Below, piece by piece: positions 1 to 5,151 of a stretch of DNA of 6,164 bases (positions are counted from its first letter, which is position 1; each line of letters opens with the position of its first letter). The notes under the pieces were generated by a model, which saw only the letters and a program-made list of their open reading frames with translations, made no database searches and had not been told where the DNA came from. The position numbers were made by a program, and so were the translations under genes. Source of the stretch: Lysobacterales bacterium (GTDB taxonomy: Bacteria; Pseudomonadota; Gammaproteobacteria; Xanthomonadales; SZUA-36); NCBI GenBank assembly GCA_009692275.1, contig SHZL01000168.1, positions 1-6,164 of the forward strand, given 5' to 3'.

Positions 1-285
1 ACGGAAGCCCAGGGTCGCCACTTGCTCCAGGTCCTCCAGCGAGACAATTTTGCTGGTAGCGTGGCGCTGCAAGGCCAGCGCCAGGTCATCGTGTACTATC
101 CCGAGGCCATCATCGACCACCCGCACGAGATTCTTGCCACCCTGCTCCAGGCTAACTGTTACCACGCGAGCCTGGGCATCCAGGCTGTTTTCCACGAGTT
201 CCTTGACCACGGAGACAGGGCGCTCGACAACTTCGCCCGCCGCGATCTGGTTAACGAGGTGGTCTGGCAGAATCCTGATGGTCAT
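1..285 (-). CDS. mutL: DNA mismatch repair protein MutL, N-terminal fragment (cut by window edge)
   Basis: MutL is the ATP-dependent matchmaker of methyl-directed mismatch repair, linking MutS on mismatched DNA to MutH and UvrD (family knowledge). Only the first 95 residues are present, and the frame runs open to base 1. They form the start of the GHKL ATPase domain: NQIAAGEVVERP at residues 13-24, the Bergerat motif I ELVENSLDA at 29-37, motif II DDGLGI at 58-63, and ALQRHATSKI at 71-80. The fragment ends at GFR, just before the GFRGEAL box. The ATG at 285 was chosen because the N-terminus aligns without offset to E. coli MutL. No clear Shine-Dalgarno precedes it. It lies 102 bp downstream of amiB on the same strand, the usual amiB-mutL order. 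One small oddity is DAQA where MutL proteins usually have DAGA. The identification is very secure. Confidence 0.97.
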   Translation of the reverse strand, partial: MTIRILPDHLVNQIAAGEVVERPVSVVKELVENSLDAQARVVTVSLEQGGKNLVRVVDDGLGIVHDDLALALQRHATSKIVSLEDLEQVATLGFR

Positions 286-355
286 GGCAATTGAGACCGC
301 AGTGGCAAGCCGGGTAATTTCTGAGCACTACAAGGTACACGAAAACGAAGGAGTG

Positions 356-371
356 TGCCGTTGCAACGGCA
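356..371. repeat. Perfect 16-bp palindrome between amiB and mutL
   Basis: TGCCGTTGCAACGGCA is identical to its reverse complement. As RNA it could form a 5-bp stem (TGCCG/CGGCA) around a TTGCAA loop. It begins 16 nt past the amiB stop codon in the amiB-mutL direction. The sequence that follows in that direction (CACTCCTTCGTTTTCG) has only a broken T tract, so a strong intrinsic terminator is unlikely. It could be a weak attenuator, an mRNA-stabilising hairpin or a protein-binding site, or chance. Confidence 0.4.
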
Positions 372-387
372 AGGGTAAATCGGACGA

Positions 388-1704
388 TCAGGTCGTTGGA
401 ATAAGCAGTTCCGAACCTACGCGAATGACATCCCCGGAAAGATCGTTGGCGCGCCGCAAGCTGTTGACCGATACCTGGTACCGGTACGCAATATCAGCCA
501 AGGTATCGCCGCGCACCACGCGATGGCGCAATGGCTGCCGATTGGCTGCAATCCAGCTCCCCGGCGGGGGGCTAAAGTGGAAATAATCCTGGATTCCGTT
601 GGCAATGGTGCTTGCCATCTTTTTCTGCCAGGCCGAGTCACGCAACCTGGCTTCTTCATTTGGATTGCTGATGAATGCAGTTTCCACCAGGATGGATGGC
701 ACGTCAGGGGATTTGAGCACCATGAAATTCGCCGACTCGACCGTATTCTTGTGCGTGTCCCCAAACTCGGCCATGGAAGCAAACACGTTCTGGGCAACGA
801 GGTTACTTGCTTCCATCGTTGCACTTTGCGACAGGTCGAGCAGCACCGAAGCAAGCATGTCGTCCTTGTCATTGAGGGTCACGCCGCCAACGAGGTCGGA
901 GTTGTTTTCGCTGGTTGCCAGGCGGCGGGCAAATTCGCTGGAAGCACCGCGGCTGGAAAGTACAAAGACTGATCCGCCAGACACTTTCGGATTCCTGAAT
1001 GCATCCGCATGGACTGAAACGAACAGGTCAGCGTGGTTGCGCCGCGCCTTCTCGTAGCGCTCACGCAACGGCAGGAAGTAGTCACCGTCGCGGGTCAGCA
1101 CAGCGGTCAGGCCGGGTTTTGCATCAATGGCTTTCTTGAGTTCCCGGGAAATCGCCAGCACCACGTCCTTTTCCCGAGTGCGCTTGGGACCGCGCGCGCC
1201 CGGGTCTTCCCCGCCATGCCCGGCATCGATCGCAACGATCAATTTGCGATTTTCCTGGTTGAGGTCGTCGATTTGTTTGACGGGTGCGCTTGCGGTGCTG
1301 GCTTGCGCATCTTCGGAGTACAGATCGATCACCAGCCGGTGGCCGTACTCACCCGTTGGATCCAGCATGAAACTCTTGACCTTGCTGTTCGCGGTCAGAT
1401 CAAGGACTACGCGCAGGGTTTGCGGCTCTGGTATGCCGTAACGCACGCCTGAAATCACGCCGGCATGCTGTTCAGCAAGGTCCAGGGAATCGCGCAGGGA
1501 TGAATTGCTCAGATCAATAACGATGCGGTCAGGGCCCTGCAAAGTAAACACCTGGTATTCCGCCCGGGAGCTGAGATCCAGCACCGCGCGGGTTTTTTCA
1601 GGATCGGTCCAAACCCGGAACGCGCTGACTTCAGCAGCGAATGCCGTGATTGAGAACAGGCCCAAAAACAGGGCAATGACAGGTCGGAGCGTCATTGTTT
1701 TCAT
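388..1704 (-). CDS. amiB: N-acetylmuramoyl-L-alanine amidase AmiB (AMIN + Amidase_3 + LysM)
   Basis: This is a periplasmic zinc amidase that cuts the bond between N-acetylmuramic acid and the stem peptide, splitting septal peptidoglycan during cell separation. Numbered from the ATG at 1704 (438 aa), it has a Sec signal peptide at about 1-23 (hydrophobic VIALFLGLFSITAFA, cleavage near AFA|A), then an AMIN domain at about 25-129 that would target the septum. After a polar linker, the Amidase_3 domain spans about 155-375. The expected zinc and catalytic residues are present: His163 in DAGHGGEDPGA, Glu178 in REKDVVL, His232 in SVHADA and Glu341 in ILVETAFISN. A helical stretch at about 267-300 sits where family members carry the inhibitory helix relieved by EnvC-type activators (inference). 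A single LysM domain at 394-437 (HRVVRGDTLADIAYRY) binds glycan. LysM and the position next to mutL favour AmiB over AmiC. An ATG at 1695 is an equally possible start. Confidence 0.95.
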   Translation of the reverse strand: MKTMTLRPVIALFLGLFSITAFAAEVSAFRVWTDPEKTRAVLDLSSRAEYQVFTLQGPDRIVIDLSNSSLRDSLDLAEQHAGVISGVRYGIPEPQTLRVVLDLTANSKVKSFMLDPTGEYGHRLVIDLYSEDAQASTASAPVKQIDDLNQENRKLIVAIDAGHGGEDPGARGPKRTREKDVVLAISRELKKAIDAKPGLTAVLTRDGDYFLPLRERYEKARRNHADLFVSVHADAFRNPKVSGGSVFVLSSRGASSEFARRLATSENNSDLVGGVTLNDKDDMLASVLLDLSQSATMEASNLVAQNVFASMAEFGDTHKNTVESANFMVLKSPDVPSILVETAFISNPNEEARLRDSAWQKKMASTIANGIQDYFHFSPPPGSWIAANRQPLRHRVVRGDTLADIAYRYQVSVNSLRRANDLSGDVIRVGSELLIPTT

Positions 1705-1706
1705 CA

Positions 1707-1712
1707 ACCTCC
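1707..1712 (-). promoter_or_regulatory. Shine-Dalgarno GGAGGT of amiB
   Basis: A strong anti-16S match lies just upstream of amiB, but its spacing leaves the start open. Only 2 nt separate it from the ATG at 1704, while 11 nt separate it from the in-frame ATG at 1695. A TTG at 1707 overlaps the site and is not a plausible start. The longer form has the more typical signal peptide n-region (MKTMTLR); the shorter form has the more workable spacing. Confidence 0.6.
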
Positions 1713-1728
1713 ATTGTCGACGGTTCTA

Positions 1729-1757
1729 ATCATGAAGTGTAAATCGTGAAATTGCAA
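1729..1757 (-). promoter_or_regulatory. Possible sigma70 promoter upstream of amiB
   Basis: In the 105-bp gap between tsaE and amiB, TTGCAA (1757-1752, 4 of 6 to TTGACA) is followed by 17 nt and then CATGAT (1734-1729, 4 of 6 to TATAAT). A start near 1722 would give a leader of about 18-27 nt that contains the amiB ribosome site. Both hexamers are weak. The gap is clearly more AT-rich than the flanking genes, which fits a promoter region, but read-through from nnr-tsaE is also possible. Confidence 0.25.
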
Positions 1758-1809
1758 TAGTTTGGCTTATAAAACCGCTAGATAGGGCAGTAATCTCGAA
1801 ATGGCTTAG

Positions 1810-2298
1810 TTACAGCGCGCCGTGAACCACCTGCGACAGGCTCGCGCCAGCAGGGGAAAATGGACAAAAGCTGATGCAGCGCTGCCCCTGGGTTTCGCCG
1901 AATTGCAGTTCCAGGTCTGCGGGCGGCAGGAAATTCCCGCCTTTTTCCGGCCATTCAACCAGCAGGAGGCTTTTTTCATCAAACAAATCGCGGATCGCCA
2001 GTTGCTCCAGGTCCCTGGGGTGGTCAATCCGGTACAGGTCAAGGTGGAGAATATTCATACCGCCCGCGGAATAGGTCTCGAGCAAGCCGTAGGTGGGACT
2101 CTTGACTCGGCCGGTATAGCCCAGGGACTGAATCAGTGCGCGGGCAAAAGTGGTCTTGCCAGCCCCTAGGTCACCGCGTAAATAAACCACCAGTGGCGCA
2201 TGCAGGTGTTCACGGAAGACGCTGGCTAATTCCCGGAGCTTATCCTCATCCGGCGTGCTTAAGGTCCACGCCCCGGTTTTCCCTTGACCCGTGCTCAC
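1810..2298 (-). CDS. tsaE: tRNA threonylcarbamoyladenosine (t6A) biosynthesis ATPase TsaE
   Basis: TsaE is the P-loop ATPase that works with TsaB, TsaC and TsaD to put t6A at position 37 of ANN-decoding tRNAs, in the cytoplasm. With a GTG start at 2298 the protein has 162 residues, close to the roughly 150 usual for the family. It shows the Walker A motif GDLGAGKTT at 42-50, the VKSPTY box at 65-70, HLDLYR at 85-90 and LVEWPEKG at 113-120, all in the family order. The frame stays open upstream to an ATG at 2418, but that would add 40 residues made largely of translated 15-bp repeats (HDQG units) and overlap nnr by 50 bp, so GTG is preferred. No Shine-Dalgarno precedes the GTG. It overlaps by GTGA the stop of a possible 25-codon cistron, which suggests translation coupled to nnr. 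The product call is secure; the start is moderately so. Confidence 0.93.
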   Translation of the reverse strand: MSTGQGKTGAWTLSTPDEDKLRELASVFREHLHAPLVVYLRGDLGAGKTTFARALIQSLGYTGRVKSPTYGLLETYSAGGMNILHLDLYRIDHPRDLEQLAIRDLFDEKSLLLVEWPEKGGNFLPPADLELQFGETQGQRCISFCPFSPAGASLSQVVHGAL

Positions 2299-2372
2299 GC
2301 AACAGGCTTCATGCCGGCGAAATTCATGCAGGCCCTGGTCATGAGGGCCCTGGTCATGAAGGCCCTGGTCAT
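2295..2372 (-). CDS. Possible 25-codon coupling cistron between nnr and tsaE
   Basis: This small frame starts with an ATG that overlaps the nnr stop (ATGA at 2372-2369) and ends with a TGA that overlaps the tsaE GTG start (GTGA at 2298-2295). Its translation reads as five pentapeptides, each beginning with Met: MTRAF, MTRAL, MTRAC, MNFAG, MKPVA. In the repeat units AGGG lies 5 nt before the next ATG, a weak ribosome site. It is more likely a translational bridge than a functional peptide, and it may be a by-product of repeat expansion. I know of no relative. Confidence 0.3.
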   Translation of the reverse strand: MTRAFMTRALMTRACMNFAGMKPVA

Positions 2373-2377
2373 GAAGG
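2326..2377. repeat. 15-bp tandem repeat at the nnr-tsaE junction (three units plus a partial)
   Basis: On the plus strand the units are ATGCAGGCCCTGGTC (2326-2340), ATGAGGGCCCTGGTC (2341-2355) and ATGAAGGCCCTGGTC (2356-2370), followed by a partial unit, ATGAAGG. They differ at only one or two positions. The length is a multiple of three, so copy-number change keeps all frames. In the nnr frame every unit carries a TGA, in the tsaE frame the units stay open (HDQG), and in the third frame each starts with ATG. On the minus strand the ATGA spacing of 15 nt continues through two diverged units down to 2298. Confidence 0.9.
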
Positions 2378-3877
2378 ATTGAGCACTGCCGGAAGCCGGG
2401 CAATGATGTCGGAAGCAATTAATCCCCTTTCACCAATACTTGCGGCAGCGAGATCGCCGGCGCGGGCATGGGCCACCACCCCGGCTATGGCCGCATCCCA
2501 CAGATCCAGGCCCTGCGCGACAAAAGCACCGATTACCCCGGCGAGCACATCCCCCGTGCCTGCAGACGCCATGCCCGGGTTGCCCAGCGGGCACACGGCA
2601 TAACGCCCATTCGGATCTGCCACAACGGTTCCGCAGCCCTTGAGAACAACCGTGGCACTAAATTTCCGCGCCAGTTCTTTCGTCACTTCCACCCGGTCGT
2701 TCTGGACCTCGCGCGCACTGGTGCCCAATAATCGCCCGGCCTCTGCCGGGTGCGGTGTCAGTATCCAGCGCCTGCGTGCCAAGCCCTCGCCGTGTTCCAT
2801 CGCAGGGTAAAGTCGCGCCAGGATATTGAGACCATCGGCATCAAGGACGACTGGTAATTCGGTTTTCAGGCAGGTTTTGAACAGCCTTTCCGACCAGGAC
2901 GTCTGGCCAAGACCGGTGCCAAGGACAATGACATTCACCTGCCCCAGCAGGGTTTGGAGCTCTTTGCCACGGCGCACGCCGCGCACCATGAGTTCCGGGC
3001 AAGCCAGGTTGACCAGCGCCGCATGTTCCGGGATGGTTGCCAGCGTTACCTTGCCGGCGCCGCTGCGCAAAGCCGCCTCACCGCACAAACGCACCGCCCC
3101 GCTCATGGTGCTGTTGCCGCCGATACCCAATACCCAGCCAAAAGCGCCCTTGTGGGAATTTCGCGCTCTTGGCGGAAAATAATTCATAAGAATATTTTCA
3201 CGAATTAAAATTCCGAATTCAACAACAGAATCTCGCACTGTTTCAGGGGTTTGTAGCGTGTCGAACTCGACAAATCCACAGTGATCAGGGCCATCAGCAG
3301 TATACAAACCACACTTTTGTCCGATGAAAGTCACCGTTAAATCCGCCTTGACTGCCCGCCCCATTGTGTTGCCCGTATCGGCGTTCAAGCCGGAGGGAAT
3401 ATCTACAGCGACGGTGGTTTTTCCGGCCCTGTTGATCCATTGGATGGCGGCGGCGTAGTCATCCTCCGGGGCGCGGTCAAGCCCGGTGCCCAGCAAGGCA
3501 TCGACCACAACATCAACCTGGGTTGGTGGCCCAATGGGCCAGTGCTGGATTTCCCCGCCGGAGGCGCACCAGCGACCGCAAGCGATGGCCGCATCTCCAC
3601 TGAGTGCTTCCGGGGCTTTGAGTGAGCAGACGGAAACGGTGAACCCGGCTTCCCGCGCCAGGCGCGCTATGACATAACCATCTCCACCGTTGTTTCCACC
3701 TCCGCAGAACGCCAACCATCGCTGCCGTCCGGGAAACCTCTTGCAAACAGCGTCGAGCACGCTGCGCCCTGCCCGTTCCATTAACTCGATACCCGGAATT
3801 CCGTGAGCGTCAATAGCGCTGCGATCCAGTCTTCGAACTTGCGCAGCGGTATACAATCGGTCGGAGGTGGTCTGCAT
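2369..3877 (-). CDS. nnr: Bifunctional NAD(P)HX epimerase / ADP-dependent NAD(P)HX dehydratase (YjeF)
   Basis: Nnr repairs NADH and NADPH damaged by hydration. The N-terminal epimerase interconverts the R and S hydrates, and the C-terminal dehydratase restores the cofactor using ADP (family knowledge). From the ATG at 3877 it has 502 residues, close to the 515 of E. coli. The epimerase half (about 1-220) shows GGGNNGGDG at 59-67, DALLGTG at 126-132 and VDIPSGLNADTG at 158-169. The dehydratase half (about 230-500) shows HKGAFGWVLGIGGN at 242-255, LDADGLN at 345-351, LTPHPAE at 373-379 and GNPGMASAGTGDVLAG at 432-447, with the conserved Asp443. Both halves look intact. The frame extends upstream to 3949, but that part is antisense to queG and is rejected. 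The ATG sits 7 nt downstream of a TATAAT and has no ribosome site. The end, LNPS, falls at the edge of the 15-bp repeats. Confidence 0.96.
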   Translation of the reverse strand: MQTTSDRLYTAAQVRRLDRSAIDAHGIPGIELMERAGRSVLDAVCKRFPGRQRWLAFCGGGNNGGDGYVIARLAREAGFTVSVCSLKAPEALSGDAAIACGRWCASGGEIQHWPIGPPTQVDVVVDALLGTGLDRAPEDDYAAAIQWINRAGKTTVAVDIPSGLNADTGNTMGRAVKADLTVTFIGQKCGLYTADGPDHCGFVEFDTLQTPETVRDSVVEFGILIRENILMNYFPPRARNSHKGAFGWVLGIGGNSTMSGAVRLCGEAALRSGAGKVTLATIPEHAALVNLACPELMVRGVRRGKELQTLLGQVNVIVLGTGLGQTSWSERLFKTCLKTELPVVLDADGLNILARLYPAMEHGEGLARRRWILTPHPAEAGRLLGTSAREVQNDRVEVTKELARKFSATVVLKGCGTVVADPNGRYAVCPLGNPGMASAGTGDVLAGVIGAFVAQGLDLWDAAIAGVVAHARAGDLAAASIGERGLIASDIIARLPAVLNPS

Positions 3878-3890
3878 GGATGAATTATAA
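3863..3890 (+). promoter_or_regulatory. Strong Shine-Dalgarno and four-codon minicistron just upstream of queG
   Basis: GGAGGTGG (3863-3870) precedes, by 7 nt counted from GGAGGT, an ATG at 3876 that opens a reading frame of only four codons (Met-Asp-Glu-Leu, TAA at 3888-3890). The queG ATG follows 2 nt later in another frame. This would allow ribosomes loaded at the strong site to terminate and restart at queG. It is antisense to nnr codons 1-5, so chance cannot be excluded. Confidence 0.35.
3884..3889 (-). promoter_or_regulatory. Perfect -10 box TATAAT for nnr, implying a leaderless transcript
   Basis: TATAAT reads on the minus strand inside the 15-bp gap between the nnr and queG start codons. 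Six nt separate it from the nnr ATG at 3877, so the normal start distance would place +1 at the A of the ATG. No good -35 is seen at 16-18 nt; the best is TTGCTA at 3915-3910, 20 nt away and inside queG. A TG lies 2 nt upstream of the box, one nt off an extended -10. Confidence 0.45.
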
Positions 3891-3892
3891 GC

Positions 3893-5044
3893 ATGAACGA
3901 GACTCCGCGTAGCAAGGTAAAAGCCTCGGACGCGAAAAAGAACAAGCACGCTCTAAGCGCTGCGAACCTGCAATCACTGAAAGATCAGATCCTGGAGTGG
4001 GGCCGCGAGCTGGGCTTTCAGCAGCTCGGTATTACTGACACGCAGCTGGAAGAACACGAGGATCGCCTGAATCATTGGCTGGATCGCGGTTTTAACGGCG
4101 AGATGGCGTACATGAAGCGGCACGGGACGCGGCGCAGCCGGCCTGCAGAACTGCGACCTGGCACTTTGACCGTAGTATCCGCGCGCATGGATTACATGAC
4201 TGAGGAAGCGATCCCGGCACAGAACCTTATGCAGCAGCCACTGCAGGCCCTGATCTCACGCTACGCCCTTGGCCGCGACTACCACAAGCTGCTGCGCAGG
4301 CGACTGCAGCAACTGGCCACCCGGATTGAACAGGAAATCGGCGCATTCGGCTACCGGGTGTATGTCGATTCCGGACCGGTGTTGGAAAAAGCGCTGGCAG
4401 AAAAGGCGGGGCTGGGCTGGATAGGCAAGCACAGTAACCTGCTGAACCGCGATGCGGGTAGCTGGTTTTTCCTGGGCGAAATCTACACGGACCTGCCGCT
4501 GCCGAAAGACAGTGCGGGCGAAAACTATTGTGGCAACTGCACGCGCTGCATTGATTTCTGCCCTACCGGGGCCATCGTGGGACCTTACCTGGTTGACGCT
4601 CGCCTATGCATCTCGTACCTGACCATTGAATTACGCAAAGCCATTCCCGTCGAGCTGCGGCCCCTGATTGGAAACCGGATTTTCGGTTGTGATGACTGCC
4701 AGGCAGTATGCCCATGGAATCGCTTTGCCCGGCACAGCCAGGAAGATGATTTCCGGCCACGCAACGGTCTGGACGCCGCAGATTTGCTTGAACTGTTTTC
4801 CTGGACGGAGCAAGACTTTTTGCAGCGTACGGAAGGCAGCGCGATTCGGCGCATAGGCCATAGTATCTGGCTGCGCAACATCGCCGTTGCCCTGGGTAAC
4901 GCGCTCCGTGACGCCCCGGGCACTACGCCGGACAGGGCTGCGGACCGCAGTGCTATCGTCGCAGCACTGCAGTCACGCCTTGGGGACAGTTCAGAATTGC
5001 TGCAGGAGCACGTTGCCTGGGCCCTGGCGCAACACACCCCCTGA
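3893..5044 (+). CDS. queG: Epoxyqueuosine reductase QueG
   Basis: QueG is the cobalamin-dependent iron-sulfur enzyme that reduces epoxyqueuosine to queuosine at the wobble position of GUN-anticodon tRNAs, the last step of the pathway. The 383 residues match the family length (379 in E. coli). The N-terminal part carries conserved blocks such as FNGEMAYMKRHGTRR (67-81), SRYALGRDYHKLL (122-134) and VDSGPVLEKALAEKAGLGWIG (start 158), with Asp159 at the position of a conserved active-site Asp. The ferredoxin-like region has CGNCTRCIDFCPTGA (Cys213, 216, 219, 223) and CDDCQAVCPW (Cys266, 269, 273), eight cysteines for two 4Fe-4S clusters when Cys239 is included. The C-terminal part keeps EGSAIRRIGH (314-323) and WLRNIAVALGNA. 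A lysine-rich extension of about 15 residues precedes the aligned start. No other in-frame ATG, GTG or TTG fits, so ATG 3893 is used. Confidence 0.96.
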   Translation: MNETPRSKVKASDAKKNKHALSAANLQSLKDQILEWGRELGFQQLGITDTQLEEHEDRLNHWLDRGFNGEMAYMKRHGTRRSRPAELRPGTLTVVSARMDYMTEEAIPAQNLMQQPLQALISRYALGRDYHKLLRRRLQQLATRIEQEIGAFGYRVYVDSGPVLEKALAEKAGLGWIGKHSNLLNRDAGSWFFLGEIYTDLPLPKDSAGENYCGNCTRCIDFCPTGAIVGPYLVDARLCISYLTIELRKAIPVELRPLIGNRIFGCDDCQAVCPWNRFARHSQEDDFRPRNGLDAADLLELFSWTEQDFLQRTEGSAIRRIGHSIWLRNIAVALGNALRDAPGTTPDRAADRSAIVAALQSRLGDSSELLQEHVAWALAQHTP

Positions 5045-5076
5045 GACCCGCGAACTTAGCGGCCATATGCCCTCTG

Positions 5077-5085
5077 TGATATTCT
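5077..5085 (+). promoter_or_regulatory. Possible extended -10 promoter for the aminotransferase gene
   Basis: The 107-bp gap after queG contains TGATATTCT, which fits an extended -10 (TGN followed by TATTCT, 4 of 6 to TATAAT). The best upstream -35, TTAGCG at 5056-5061, is poor, as is common for extended -10 promoters. It would start transcription near 5092 and give a leader of about 60 nt. No convincing intrinsic terminator separates queG from the next gene, so co-transcription is also possible. Confidence 0.3.
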
Positions 5086-5139
5086 GCTGCTCTCGAACCG
5101 CTTGTTTCCGTTGGCAAACCGTCGGCGGTAATTTTGAAC

Positions 5140-5144
5140 AGGAG
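5140..5144 (+). promoter_or_regulatory. Shine-Dalgarno AGGAG of the aminotransferase gene
   Basis: AGGAG lies 7 nt before the ATG at 5152, which is ideal spacing, and it decides the start of the downstream gene. Confidence 0.75.
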
Positions 5145-5151
5145 TATTTCC

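Noticed and set aside
50..586. 178-codon open frame on the plus strand
   Set aside because: It is antisense to mutL and amiB, rich in Arg, Ser and Thr as expected for a shadow frame, and has no recognisable domain.
2326..2377. CRISPR array
   Set aside because: The 15-bp units are directly contiguous with no spacers, and no cas gene is present.
3878..3949. N-terminal extension of nnr by 24 codons to an ATG at 3949
   Set aside because: It lies antisense to the start of queG, does not resemble the family N-terminus, and the ATG at 3877 gives the expected start and length.
4585..5037. 150-codon open frame on the minus strand
   Set aside because: It is antisense to the well-conserved C-terminal half of queG, and its composition is that of a shadow frame.
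5045..5139. Intrinsic terminator after queG
   Set aside because: The best hairpin, ACCG-TCGG-CGGT near 5118-5129, has a stem of only 4 bp and is followed by AATTTTG, not a proper T tract.
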